Positions 17,643 through 26,472 of a stretch of DNA of 64,000 nt are shown piece by piece (the stretch's first letter is position 1; each line of letters starts with the position of its first letter). This DNA is from Acidicapsa acidisoli (GTDB lineage: Bacteria; Acidobacteriota; Terriglobia; Terriglobales; Acidobacteriaceae). The notes below the pieces were generated by a model. It was given only the letters and a program-made list of their open reading frames with translations, was not told the origin of the DNA and searched no databases. The stretch is taken from positions 62,001 to 126,000 of the forward strand of contig NZ_JAGSYI010000003.1 of NCBI RefSeq assembly GCF_025685625.1, given 5' to 3'. The translations under genes and the position numbers were made by a program.

Positions 17643-17995
17643 AACAACCTCCCCTGCTTGTCGTTGGGATCGCTGATGCCATATACACGGCGAGCGAATG
17701 ATACTGTGTCATGACCCTGAAGTATGGGAGGGTTGCTGCGGCTTCCGAGACAACGATCTGCCCAAATCCTCAGGCCACTGGCTTGGTAGGTGACGCCTAC
17801 CGGATCTCCCCCATGACTTCCAAAATCTCCAAGCTCGTAGGCAATCGCCTCTTCTAGTTGTTTATCGGTCAGGCCTTTGGCGATTCGCTCGGTCCACCGC
17901 TTTTCGGCTCCTTCCATGGAGTTAGTAGCCTTTTGGAAAGCCCAAAGCTTTTCGTCGCCGGTCAGCGGCAGTTGTATGTCCGATGGCTCATTCAT
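17639..17995 (-). CDS. conserved phage hypothetical protein
   Basis: A 118-residue protein. The block YELGDFGSHGGDPVGVTYQ and GLRIWADRC is distinctive, and small phage proteins next to methyltransferases show similar blocks. ATGA overlaps on both sides. Function unknown. Confidence 0.65.
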   Translation of the reverse strand: MNEPSDIQLPLTGDEKLWAFQKATNSMEGAEKRWTERIAKGLTDKQLEEAIAYELGDFGSHGGDPVGVTYQASGLRIWADRCLGSRSNPPILQGHDTVSFARRVYGISDPNDKQGRLF

Positions 17996-19374
17996 GTCGC
18001 GCTCATGTGAAACATATCGGGTTGTTTCTGAGCGTCCTGAATACGTCTGTGCGCGATTTCAAAGTATTCCCCCTCGCGCTCAATGCCGAAGAAACGAAAT
18101 CCCTCCAATATCGCAGCTTTCCCCGTACTACCAGATCCCATAAATGGGTCAAGGATTATGCCGTTGCGGGGCGTTACGAGGCGACACAGATAGCGCATCA
18201 AGTCTGTGGGCTTGACGGTGGGATGATGGTTGGCGCGTAGCGTTAAACCGCGATTCCGCGGATTATCGCCGCCAGGATTTCCCTCTTTGCGGGATTCGTC
18301 TTGTTTTTTACCCGCAAGGCCATCCAGCCCTTCGTCACGGTCCTCTTTGCTGGCCTTCGCACAGTAGTAGAAACGAGCCGCACTTCCTGAATCACCACGC
18401 GGAGTTGTGGCTGGGCGGCCATTGAAAGAACTGTATACGTTGTTCGTTTTACTGCTCGGCTCACGGCCTGTGACGGGTGCCTGCTGTCCTGTTGCCTGGG
18501 GGAATGAAGCCAATACCTCGCCGCTGCCATCGTGTATTACGTTTGCGGGCCAGCGGCCGCGCTCGTCTCCGCCTCTCACACCGGGAATCATGGCAAAGTC
18601 GGTGCCACCAGAGCCTGAGTATCGTCTATTTGCGCTCGCTTCGTTCTCGCGGGTGCGAGTGGGGTAGGGCTTTCCATCACGGATATGGGAAAAGAGACCG
18701 CCGGCCCCAGCGGCGAGAACCTCTTCTGTCGAAATTCTTGAAGCATCAATATTCAGAGCACCTGTTCCGTGCCTAAGCATATTGTCGGCAACAGTACCTT
18801 TCAGTGGCTTTCTGGCAACAACGATGGGTTCGTGCGCCGGTTTGAGGGCGGTACCCCAACCTTCGTAATTCCCATCGAGGTTGTGGGATTTGGGGAACCC
18901 AGAGCCGAATAGCCACATTATCTGATCTCTAATCTCAAAGCCCGCATCCTCGATGCCAGTTGTCATGCGATGGTAAGTGCGTGGGGACGCGAATGAGAGG
19001 AGATGCCCACCTGGCCTGAGAATTCGGAAAGCTTCTAAAGCCCATGCTTGCGTCCAGATCTGGAAGGCCGTATTGCCAGAAGGCGAAGTGTCGTAGGTTC
19101 CGGCCGCGAACGCCAGTCCATCGTGGCGCTTATAACTGTCCGCACGAACGGTATTCTTGCGCATTTTGACGGACACAGTGTTCTCGATGTCCGACCCGTC
19201 CCACGCCTTTCCCATGAATCGAATTCCATAGGGAGGGTCCGTGACGATTGAGTCGATCGATTCAGCATCGAGAGTTGCCATAACCTCGATACAATCGCCA
19301 AGCCACAAAGTGCTACCGTGAATTTGAACCTTCGATGACGGCGGCGGATTTGCTTTGTCCTGGAGGCTGGTCAT
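17992..19374 (-). CDS. site-specific DNA methyltransferase (DPPY type), large
   Basis: A 460-residue protein. The catalytic DPPY is at 46-49 and the SAM-binding FMGSG at about 411-415, so this is again a beta-group enzyme, with a long target-recognition insert of over 300 residues. The C-terminal GFRFFGIERE segment is the usual strand after motif I. It modifies adenine N6 or cytosine N4. In the same overlapping gene string as the cytosine-5 methyltransferase; no restriction partner. Confidence 0.9.
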   Translation of the reverse strand: MTSLQDKANPPPSSKVQIHGSTLWLGDCIEVMATLDAESIDSIVTDPPYGIRFMGKAWDGSDIENTVSVKMRKNTVRADSYKRHDGLAFAAGTYDTSPSGNTAFQIWTQAWALEAFRILRPGGHLLSFASPRTYHRMTTGIEDAGFEIRDQIMWLFGSGFPKSHNLDGNYEGWGTALKPAHEPIVVARKPLKGTVADNMLRHGTGALNIDASRISTEEVLAAGAGGLFSHIRDGKPYPTRTRENEASANRRYSGSGGTDFAMIPGVRGGDERGRWPANVIHDGSGEVLASFPQATGQQAPVTGREPSSKTNNVYSSFNGRPATTPRGDSGSAARFYYCAKASKEDRDEGLDGLAGKKQDESRKEGNPGGDNPRNRGLTLRANHHPTVKPTDLMRYLCRLVTPRNGIILDPFMGSGSTGKAAILEGFRFFGIEREGEYFEIAHRRIQDAQKQPDMFHMSAT

Positions 19375-19589
19375 GATCGGCCCCTCTCGGAGTAAGGAAT
19401 GCCATCGTTGATTCGCTTCATCATTCCTCGGCGGAACTGATCCATGATTTCAGCGCCGGTAGTCGGCCACCATGTTGTTAAACCAGTAGTGAATGTGCGC
19501 TCAGGATTCTCCTTGGCGGCTCGGATGGCCTTGATATAAGCCGATAATGGAACCCGCTTGTCGATAGCGGGAAGGTGAATGGTTCTCAT
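19371..19589 (-). CDS. small phage protein between two methyltransferases
   Basis: A 72-residue protein (MRTIHLPAIDKRVPLSAYIKAI opening; a WWPTTGAEIMDQF centre). ATGA overlap with both neighbouring methyltransferase genes shows that it is translated with them. Similar short proteins accompany phage methyltransferases; role unknown. Confidence 0.65.
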   Translation of the reverse strand: MRTIHLPAIDKRVPLSAYIKAIRAAKENPERTFTTGLTTWWPTTGAEIMDQFRRGMMKRINDGIPYSERGRS

Positions 19590-21349
19590 GCTGCCTTCTC
19601 CGATTGCAAGAGGGTCCGATGTACATGATCAAGCCGGTCAAATATCCATTTCACACACGGGACTGCCATACTGTTCCCGATGGCTTTGTATCTGGGCCCA
19701 TCTGCAGCCAGTTGACGTGCATCCATTTCAGTCAGGCCCGTTACCCGTAGACGAAGGTATTCGAACCATTCTCGGAAATCCTTCGCCTTATTCTTTCCGT
19801 GCGGAACGAGGGTATAGTTGTCCGGCATGCCCTGGAGCCGTTCGCACTCGATAGGAGTAAGCCTGCGAACGGCAGAGGGCACCAGAACATGCGGTTTGTC
19901 GCCGCCACCTTGGGAAGCGCGGATAGCAGGCATGACATCGCCAGATAATTCTGCTGTAGCTCCGCCATCACGACCGCGTAATGACATTGCAATGGCATGT
20001 GAATGATGAGCCTGCAATGTGAAGGCTGGGTCACCTTCTTTTCCTAGACCGACACCTTCACGCGAACTATTGCTTGTTCCTTCGTCACGCAAGGCCATCT
20101 GGGTATTAATTGGAAAACAGGAAACGGCTATACCGTGCTGCTTGCCCGATTGGAGAGTGAACATCGGATCTTCGGGGTCGCCAACTCCCATACCCGCACG
20201 GGGATCAGTCGTGGAGACGCCAGTGCGTGAACCGGGCTCAAGAATGGGATAGCAGACCGCAACCTGCCCTCCGCCGTTCGCATGGCTGGCATCATGATTC
20301 ATGCTGCGTAAGGTGGGCGAGAGATCATTCGTGACGTCACGGCCATCATCTTTACAGGAGAAGGCCACTGGCACTAACGGCGTACCGCGCCCCGTGCCGT
20401 CTTCGCTCGCATCGAACCCTTCACCGCGAAGGCTGTGTGCAATTAAGTAGGTACTGGCCGTGTCAACATCAGTGCCTGGCGGTCGATGACCACCAGTAGT
20501 ATTGCCTCCCGCCCGCATCGTTTCTGCCAGATTGGCACAGACAAGCCTTCCTGGATTGATCCCAGCGCCACCGCTGCGGCCAGCAGCAGCTTCTAAAGTT
20601 CCTGCGATGAGATGCCCTGCTTGGGCTTGGTTATCATCCGCGCTGCATGTTCCAACGCCTGCTGCAGTAAGGGCGGCAACGTTCGCCTGCGCTTTGCGGC
20701 TCGGCGGAGAATCCCCGCGCATGCTATCGGGCTCAAGTAATACCGCTGCGGCAGGACGCCAGTCTCCACGATATCCGATAACGAACAAACGGCGGCGTCT
20801 TTGGGCCACTCCGAAATATTGGCCGTCAAGTATCCGCCAGGCGATGCCCCATCTGTCTGTACGGCCTTCGGCGATTCCAGCGTTCTTCCATCCGGCGGCG
20901 GGAGGTCGGTATTCAATCCCGGTAATGGCACTGATGAATGCTGCGAAGTCTTCGCCTTTGGCGCTTGAGAGAAGACCTGGGACGTTCTCAAATGCCAGCC
21001 AGAGGGCATGAAGGCGTGTAGCCAAGGCCCCATATTCAAGCGCGAGGTTGCCGCGCGGATCATCCAGTCCGAGGCGTTTTCCGGCGACTGAGAAGGATTG
21101 GCAGGGTGTTCCCCCGACAAGAAGGTCAACTGTTCCATATGTATCTTTCTGAATTGTGGTGAAGTCGGAATGTAGGGGGATCGATGCGTAGTGGTGCTGT
21201 AATACAGCGCGGGGGAATTTATCTATTTCGCTAAAGAAGGCGATTTTCCATCCAAGATGTTTTGCAGCGAGTGTAGGAGCAGAGATCCCGGAACAAACAC
21301 AGCCGTAGGTTATGGGCGGCGGCCTTGATTGATCGTTGAAATTCAGCAT
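19586..21349 (-). CDS. DNA (cytosine-5-)-methyltransferase
   Basis: A 587-residue protein from the ATG at 21349, where AAAGGA is well placed; an ATG two codons earlier (21355) is too close to it. It has motif I (GCVCSGISAPTLA), motif IV PCQS near 82-85, motif VI ENV near 121-123, motif VIII QRRRRLFVIGY, and a C-terminal YKAIGNSMAVPC, which is motif X. The target-recognition region is unusually long, about 270 residues, suggesting broad or several target sites as in phage multi-specific enzymes (inference). Confidence 0.92.
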   Translation of the reverse strand: MLNFNDQSRPPPITYGCVCSGISAPTLAAKHLGWKIAFFSEIDKFPRAVLQHHYASIPLHSDFTTIQKDTYGTVDLLVGGTPCQSFSVAGKRLGLDDPRGNLALEYGALATRLHALWLAFENVPGLLSSAKGEDFAAFISAITGIEYRPPAAGWKNAGIAEGRTDRWGIAWRILDGQYFGVAQRRRRLFVIGYRGDWRPAAAVLLEPDSMRGDSPPSRKAQANVAALTAAGVGTCSADDNQAQAGHLIAGTLEAAAGRSGGAGINPGRLVCANLAETMRAGGNTTGGHRPPGTDVDTASTYLIAHSLRGEGFDASEDGTGRGTPLVPVAFSCKDDGRDVTNDLSPTLRSMNHDASHANGGGQVAVCYPILEPGSRTGVSTTDPRAGMGVGDPEDPMFTLQSGKQHGIAVSCFPINTQMALRDEGTSNSSREGVGLGKEGDPAFTLQAHHSHAIAMSLRGRDGGATAELSGDVMPAIRASQGGGDKPHVLVPSAVRRLTPIECERLQGMPDNYTLVPHGKNKAKDFREWFEYLRLRVTGLTEMDARQLAADGPRYKAIGNSMAVPCVKWIFDRLDHVHRTLLQSEKAA

Positions 21350-21404
21350 CGTCATGTCCTTTCAGATTGGTGTTGACGCTGCCGTAAGAGCGTAGGCACG
21401 CGCG

Positions 21405-21449
21405 CTGTCAAAGGGCTTCTCGGTCCCTTGGTGCGGAAACCTTTGACAG
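21405..21449. repeat. 10-bp inverted repeat in the divergent promoter region
   Basis: CTGTCAAAGG (21405-21414) and CCTTTGACAG (21440-21449) are perfect inverted copies 25 bases apart. An alternative inner pairing, AAGGG with CCCTT, competes with the outer stem. It lies between the cytosine-5 methyltransferase and the divergent basic-protein gene, so it could be an operator or an RNA switch. Confidence 0.45.
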
Positions 21450-21578
21450 AAGGAGCGCGGGACGAAGCTAGGCAGGAAAGGCAACACAGGAAGGACCAAC
21501 AAAAGAAATACCCACTGACTGCGAAATGACCCTACAATTCGTAACGGCGTATTAACACAAACATTGAGGGGGCTGAGA

Positions 21579-21926
21579 ATGGCAGACGAAACGATAGTCG
21601 AAAAGGCAGGATTTGCGGTTGGGGTAGGATTCGCGGCTGCGGAAGATGCGGCCGGCGTTATCAAGTCGGCAATTGATTCAGCGGTAACTGCAGTGACCGG
21701 TGCTTTGAAGAAGACGCCTGCCAAGAAAGCTGTGAAGAAAGCAGAGAAGAAAACCGCGACAAAGAAGGCTGCAAAGAAAGCTCCCGCGAAAAAAGCCGCT
21801 CCGAAGAAGGCTGCCAAGAAATCCGCCGCCAAGAAGGCTCCGGCTAAGAAAGCAGCGAAGAAGGCAGTTAAGGCCGCTTCAGTTAAAAAGGCTGCGGTGA
21901 AAAAGATAAAGAAGCCCAGCAGGTAG
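21579..21926 (+). CDS. lysine/alanine-rich histone-H1-like protein
   Basis: A 115-residue protein from the ATG with GAGGGGG upstream. Residues 1-45 form a short acidic-to-neutral helix; the rest is a tail of KKA, PAKKA and KKAAKK repeats, as in bacterial histone-H1-like or AlgP-type nucleoid proteins. It would bind DNA non-specifically. Plus-strand cargo opposite a long antisense open frame, which is a shadow. Confidence 0.75.
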   Translation: MADETIVEKAGFAVGVGFAAAEDAAGVIKSAIDSAVTAVTGALKKTPAKKAVKKAEKKTATKKAAKKAPAKKAAPKKAAKKSAAKKAPAKKAAKKAVKAASVKKAAVKKIKKPSR

Positions 21927-22018
21927 GTCGGTCGATTACAGCGATGAGCGGAAGCGAGACACACACGGGCTGCGCTCTTGTTCGTGCGTCCAACAACTGA
22001 GGGGCTATCGGCTATGCT

Positions 22019-22507
22019 ATGAACGATATGGACCCCATTAGCCAAGGTGTTGCGAGCAATGCAATTTGGGCCGGAATCGTGCAGGTATGGCGAATTGCAT
22101 TTGGCCCTCGTATCGAAATTACTTACCCACGGCCCCAGGAAGTTCTTGCTGAGCCTAGGCCGCTTGGCAAGAGTTTTACCTACCCTGTCCGAGGAACATT
22201 GAGGCGCTTGCCGAAAGGGCACGAGATCTGGGTATTGGCTCAGAGCGAAAGAACGGGGCAGGTTTGGCCGCAAGGCTTTTCTTCTGTGCAATACAACCGT
22301 GATTCTGGCACGTGGACGGGAAGGATTCATGCGAGCCAGGGCGACACGATACGGATCATAGCCGTAGTCGCTCCTCCTTCGTCTCAGGACTTTTTCCGAT
22401 ATTTCCAAAAAGTGGGAGACAAGACAAGCCTGTACGAGCCCCTGCTTCGAATTCCTCCCGAATGTATAAATTCGGATTCGGTCCAGGCACGAATTCCGAA
22501 AGTCTAA
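22019..22507 (+). CDS. hypothetical protein with Ig-like beta region
   Basis: A 162-residue protein. After a short helical start, residues 35-150 look like a beta sandwich: ITYPRPQEVL, YPVRGTLRRLPKGHEIWVL, a WPQG loop, GTWTGRIH and TIRIIAVV. No signal peptide, so it is probably cytoplasmic. It follows the lysine-rich gene on the same strand. I do not know its function. Confidence 0.6.
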   Translation: MNDMDPISQGVASNAIWAGIVQVWRIAFGPRIEITYPRPQEVLAEPRPLGKSFTYPVRGTLRRLPKGHEIWVLAQSERTGQVWPQGFSSVQYNRDSGTWTGRIHASQGDTIRIIAVVAPPSSQDFFRYFQKVGDKTSLYEPLLRIPPECINSDSVQARIPKV

Positions 22508-22524
22508 AGAAGAAAACCGTTCTG

Positions 22525-23103
22525 TCACAGCTTCCATACGACGGGCTTTAATGTTTCTTTGAGGTACAACGGATGCCAAGGCGTTCCCTCCATGGACAGC
22601 CGTAATGTGTGCGGTGTGACGCCAGCCCGCTCTATTAGCAGCTTTGCCAGTGCTGGTCCTCGCGTGCGCAAGGGCGCATGCTTAGGCTTGCCGTAAGCAA
22701 ACACCACAACGGCCGCAGATTGTGCCATCTCAATCAGGTGTTTGTCGTTGTCCGGGCCTATCGGATCGGATATCTCCAGCAGTCGCTTCTGGTCAGTCGC
22801 TCGATAAGCGAACGTATTGCCCACGTAGATCCCGCCATATCCCCATGCCCGAGCAAAACGCCCGCATTTTGCGACCGTGGGGTCATCGATCAGAGGATCG
22901 GCTGTGCTGGGGTTCATCATGACGAACATGACGTGCGGCTTGCTGTCATCCCACGTCCTCTTGAGACGGTAACGATAGCAGTCCTTAGGGCCACCAAAGA
23001 CCGCAGTGCTTTTTACGCCCTGCGCCACTGCTAGACGGACCTTACCGCCGGGATCATGTTTAGGTTTCATGGTGGGTTCTGGAAATAATTCTACTTGCTG
23101 CAT
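22525..23103 (-). CDS. DUF1643 protein
   Basis: A 192-residue protein. The block YRYRLKRTW, VMFVMMNPSTAD, DDPTVAKCGRFARAWGYGG and VGNTFAYRATD is the DUF1643 signature, common in phages and mobile elements and of unknown function. The start overlaps the end of the preceding gene by 13 bp. Confidence 0.85.
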   Translation of the reverse strand: MQQVELFPEPTMKPKHDPGGKVRLAVAQGVKSTAVFGGPKDCYRYRLKRTWDDSKPHVMFVMMNPSTADPLIDDPTVAKCGRFARAWGYGGIYVGNTFAYRATDQKRLLEISDPIGPDNDKHLIEMAQSAAVVVFAYGKPKHAPLRTRGPALAKLLIERAGVTPHTLRLSMEGTPWHPLYLKETLKPVVWKL

Positions 23104-23321
23104 GCGAGCGCCTGTAATTTGTCGCGCAGTGCATCCGTCTCCAGCGTGGATTCCGTCAACATACGCGCAGTATCAGCAGCGCCGCCTTGGTAGGCTTCAA
23201 ACGCCTTCTGAGTGTCGCAGTCGGCATATTGGCGAAGTGGGCAGGGAGACACGGTGGGGGCTGTGTTGTAGCCTTCGCGGGCTGCCCAGAGTTCGAATGC
23301 GGATGCGGCGAGGGCGATCAT
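23091..23321 (-). CDS. small phage protein
   Basis: A 76-residue protein started at the ATG that overlaps the upstream stop (ATGA); a longer frame to 23357 exists. It opens MIALAASAFELWAAREGYNTAP, and the FELWAAREGY box recurs in small phage proteins. Cys-containing centre, helical C-terminus. Confidence 0.6.
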   Translation of the reverse strand: MIALAASAFELWAAREGYNTAPTVSPCPLRQYADCDTQKAFEAYQGGAADTARMLTESTLETDALRDKLQALACSK

Positions 23322-23629
23322 TTGCGTCGGCCATCTTTGGTTTGTGGTAGCAGACAACTGCCGAGTAAAGCCTGTTCAATCGCCTCGCGCATTGTCTTTC
23401 GAGGCTCTAAGGGATTTCGCGGCCACCATCCGTCATAGCAGTAGCCTCCGCCTGGTGCGGTTACGACGATGTAGAATCGGTCGTCATTCTCACGTTCAAT
23501 GCAGATGTAATGCTTTTTATAGAAGCCGTGAAGATCATTGGCAGAGCGGTCTAATATTTTCCCGAGACGTATCCTTAGATTGCTTTTCTTGCTCGAACGG
23601 TCCCGAGCGGGTATATCGGCTTCAGCCAT
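23318..23629 (-). CDS. conserved phage hypothetical protein
   Basis: A 103-residue protein. The block FYIVVTAPGGGYCYDGWWP is distinctive and is followed by TMREAIEQALLGS, a pattern seen in phage early-region proteins. ATGA coupling to the next gene. Function unknown. Confidence 0.6.
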   Translation of the reverse strand: MAEADIPARDRSSKKSNLRIRLGKILDRSANDLHGFYKKHYICIERENDDRFYIVVTAPGGGYCYDGWWPRNPLEPRKTMREAIEQALLGSCLLPQTKDGRRK

Positions 23630-23817
23630 GACGTGTTTCTTTCAGCGAGACGTTGTGGTCAGGATCGGCACCGCATCTTTGCACTTTGCGGTGTCGGTCC
23701 GCCATTTATGGCATAATACGTCCGTTACCGCAAGCATCCTGCGAAAGTGTTGAATTCTCCGGACAATGCATCCGTGCGCTCACCGGGAAGGTATCAATCC
23801 AGCAGCACCCCATAACA

Positions 23818-24684
23818 ATGCGCATTTTCCTCGTCACAATCACGGCCGGAGAAAAAGCTCACGAACTTGCCCGCAAGCTCATTCTCGAATGCGGAGCCGA
23901 GGATTATGCATCTGCGGAAGAATTCTGGCCGGATGGCGTCCAGGACCCTTATCGTGCCGTGTTGGAAGCGGACGCGATCATATGGCTCTACAAACCACAC
24001 ACTAGGGGTTACAGATTTTCAAGGACTGACTTTAATCCTCTCTACGGTGATGGGATATTCCTAACTGCCCTGAACAATGAGAAAGTAGTTCTCTATTACG
24101 AGTTTGCTTCGAAAGTCCAGCAGACATCACCCGCGATAATGAGAAAGGTCGCTCGCAGAAAGTATGGGGTTCCATCGCTCAAAAGCTTCGCCGATCTCCT
24201 GAGGAAAGATCTAAGTGACCTTATGGCAGGGAAGATTAAGTATACCGAGGCACCTCTCAAGGTGTTTCTATGCCATTCAAAACAAGACAAAGACTCCGTT
24301 CGAAAAACAAGGCTCCAACTCCTTGAACGGGGCATACAACCGTGGTTTGACGAGGAAGACCTGATTGGCGGCGTTGATTGGGAACTTGAAATCAGGCGCG
24401 CAGTCAAGTCGAGCCACGCAATTTTGGTGTTCCTTTCCAATAAATGGCTTAGAACCGCTGGCTTTGCTCATAAAGAGATTAAACTGGCGCTAGATGTCGC
24501 CGATCATCAGCCTGAAGGCAGCATTTTCATCATTCCGTTGCGGCTCGACGAATGCGAAGTACCGGACCGACTTCGGACATGGCAGTGGATCGATATTTTC
24601 ACGGATGATGGCTTTGAAAAACTGGTGAAGGCTCTGCGACGGCGCGCGGATGAGCTTGGCATCGTTGCTCGCGGGTTCGATTAG
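23818..24684 (+). CDS. TIR-domain protein with N-terminal Rossmann-like domain (TIR-3)
   Basis: A 288-residue protein from the ATG at 23818; the open frame starts earlier but only from here is the sequence protein-like. Residues 1-125 start MRIFLVTITAGEKA and look like an alpha/beta flavodoxin or DUF4062-like fold (inference). Residues about 147-275 are TIR: LKVFLCHSKQDKDSV, RGIQPWFDEEDL, AILVFLSNKW and FAHKEIKLA, with E220 as candidate catalytic residue. No strong ribosome-binding site is visible. Plus-strand cargo between minus-strand phage genes, 188 bp before a lysine-rich gene. Confidence 0.8.
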   Translation: MRIFLVTITAGEKAHELARKLILECGAEDYASAEEFWPDGVQDPYRAVLEADAIIWLYKPHTRGYRFSRTDFNPLYGDGIFLTALNNEKVVLYYEFASKVQQTSPAIMRKVARRKYGVPSLKSFADLLRKDLSDLMAGKIKYTEAPLKVFLCHSKQDKDSVRKTRLQLLERGIQPWFDEEDLIGGVDWELEIRRAVKSSHAILVFLSNKWLRTAGFAHKEIKLALDVADHQPEGSIFIIPLRLDECEVPDRLRTWQWIDIFTDDGFEKLVKALRRRADELGIVARGFD

Positions 24685-24871
24685 TCCTACCTGTCACTGG
24701 GCATGTTGGGCACCCCCTTCGATGTGGTTCAATACCGCAGCAGCAGCCTGAATTAGATCCACCTTATGGGGCGTATTTACGTCATGGCGTTTGCCTTTTA
24801 TACATTTCCATGCCCTTTCTGCAATATAGAATTCCGATCTGCAAGAATATCTGCGTTATGAGGGATACGAA

Positions 24872-25228
24872 ATGACAAAGGAAGCACGCAAAAAAGAAAA
24901 AGCCGTCAAGAAGCTCGAAAAGGCCGTTCGCAAAGCCGTGGACAAGGGCGTGAGCCAGTCCGTGGTTGAAAGCACCGTCGATGCGGCGATCACCAAAGCC
25001 GCCAAAGCGCCAGCGAAATCGGCCCCTCTGGAGGAGACAGATCCCGATGCAGCAGTACCCGCGGTTGAGGCGAGCCCAAAGGTCAGAAAAATACCGGGAA
25101 CCCACAAAACCGGAGACGTAACTCTGAAGCGGGGAGTTGTGGATCTGTCGGAAAAGCTGTCTCTGAAAAAGTTGCCCGGCAAGAAGAAGCCGCCTACGCT
25201 GACGCTGAAGCGGGGGAAGGATTCTTAA
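24872..25228 (+). CDS. lysine-rich small basic protein
   Basis: A 118-residue protein; GAGGGA precedes the ATG. Its N-terminus is a highly charged amphipathic helix (KKEKAVKKLEKAVRKAVDKG). The C-terminal 45 residues are basic with two TLKRG boxes. It is the second lysine-rich gene within 3.5 kb, on the other side of TIR-3. Probably nucleic-acid binding. It is convergent with TIR-4, 20 bp away. Confidence 0.6.
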   Translation: MTKEARKKEKAVKKLEKAVRKAVDKGVSQSVVESTVDAAITKAAKAPAKSAPLEETDPDAAVPAVEASPKVRKIPGTHKTGDVTLKRGVVDLSEKLSLKKLPGKKKPPTLTLKRGKDS

Positions 25229-25247
25229 CCGGTAGGCAGCGCAATTG

Positions 25248-26429
25248 TTATTCCGCGAGCCGTAGCTGTCCGGAAACTTCAATTTTGTAAGGTTCGACGT
25301 TTGAATATCTGCGGTGCCGGTAGCCTCTAAATTTGACGTGGAGTAACTCGCCGGACAGGGCAAGCTTCAGATAGTCGATATGCTCGATGGCCGAGCTCAG
25401 CTTGAGGCCGACAACCGCCGATATCCATGCAGATTCGAGAAACGGCTGCGGCGAGCTTCCAAGCTGCCGGAACAAATCGGGAAAGAGAGATTTTTCGACG
25501 GCCATGATCGGGTTCGTTCCCTGGATGAGATTCTCCTGCATCAGATTGTTTAGAAATCCAATGTGGTTGCCGCCCTGATCGTTTCGCTGCGGCAGAAATT
25601 CATTCAAGAGCAGCCGGCGAACGCGCATTTCAGCGAACTGCTCGGCGGTCGTGCCGGAAGTTCCCATTTCCATGTCGTTTCTGAAGTCCGATCTCTTCGC
25701 GCGGAATTGCAACTTCCAAAGTGCTTCTCCTCGAACCGTGCTGCGGACCGCTGACTCAAGTTCCACTTCCGCAACGTCGAGTCCATAGGCGACGAGCATT
25801 CCCCGCTTCTGCCCCCTCATTTTTGTGAGGACGGCGTCTGTCTCTTTGTCCTCGGGCTCAATCGAAAGCTCAATTTGATCGCTCCAGGTGCTCTCCGCGA
25901 CCAGAGGGAAAATTGTGACGTTGAGTTCCTTGGAGAGGATGAGCGCGCGGGGTGAAGAGTCGCAGGAGAACGGTCCCTGTGCAGCCGCGGTCGGACTGGG
26001 TATCCGATGGGGCACCGTTGCCTTTCCAAGTTTTTCTAGGGCCGCAGCGCAGATCCCTGCGGCGCCTTCGGAGCGGAAATCCAGAAATCCAGTGGTTGGC
26101 AATACACCAGCTACTTCGGTGTCGTCGAAGCGAACGGGCAGAATGTACTCTGCCCCCTTCTCGGCAAATGCCCTGGCTTGGGCGGCCTTCAGCTCGTGGC
26201 TTGTCCAGGCCTTTTCTGCGTATTCTTTCGAGATGAAGACCATGCAGTACCGCGCCTTTTTCTGGTAAACGGCCGACAAGTGCTGGTACAGGTCCTTACC
26301 CCAAAGCTCCGCCTTTGAATACTTGTCGTAGAAAACCTTGGCCCCGGCCGCAATCAGACAGTCGGCAATCTGCTCGACCTCAGCACGCTGCTCGCCTGCG
26401 AATGAAAGTGTGATGTCATACTCGAACAT
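25248..26429 (-). CDS. TIR-domain protein behind HNH nuclease gene (TIR-4)
   Basis: A 393-residue protein from the ATG giving MFEYDITLSFAGE; a TTG at 26492 would add 21 residues and overlap the HNH gene. Residues 1-130 are a TIR_2-type domain with SFAGEQR, KVFYDKYSKAELWGKDL, CMVFISKEY and W75-x3-E79 (AWTSHEL), the catalytic glutamate position. The C-terminal 260 residues, beta-rich then helical, are unassigned. Start and HNH stop are about 45 bp apart on the same strand, so the two genes are likely one operon. Confidence 0.8.
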   Translation of the reverse strand: MFEYDITLSFAGEQRAEVEQIADCLIAAGAKVFYDKYSKAELWGKDLYQHLSAVYQKKARYCMVFISKEYAEKAWTSHELKAAQARAFAEKGAEYILPVRFDDTEVAGVLPTTGFLDFRSEGAAGICAAALEKLGKATVPHRIPSPTAAAQGPFSCDSSPRALILSKELNVTIFPLVAESTWSDQIELSIEPEDKETDAVLTKMRGQKRGMLVAYGLDVAEVELESAVRSTVRGEALWKLQFRAKRSDFRNDMEMGTSGTTAEQFAEMRVRRLLLNEFLPQRNDQGGNHIGFLNNLMQENLIQGTNPIMAVEKSLFPDLFRQLGSSPQPFLESAWISAVVGLKLSSAIEHIDYLKLALSGELLHVKFRGYRHRRYSNVEPYKIEVSGQLRLAE

Positions 26430-26472
26430 CCTTCCATTATCGAGCCTGCTGGCCGATCCTTGGTCTGAATGA

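Noticed and set aside
21362-22579. 405-codon minus-strand open frame
   Set aside because: Antisense to the lysine-rich gene and the 22019 gene; its Ala/Phe-rich middle is the complement of KKA codons.
24782-25363. 193-codon minus-strand open frame
   Set aside because: Antisense to the second lysine-rich gene; no protein-like pattern and no start context.
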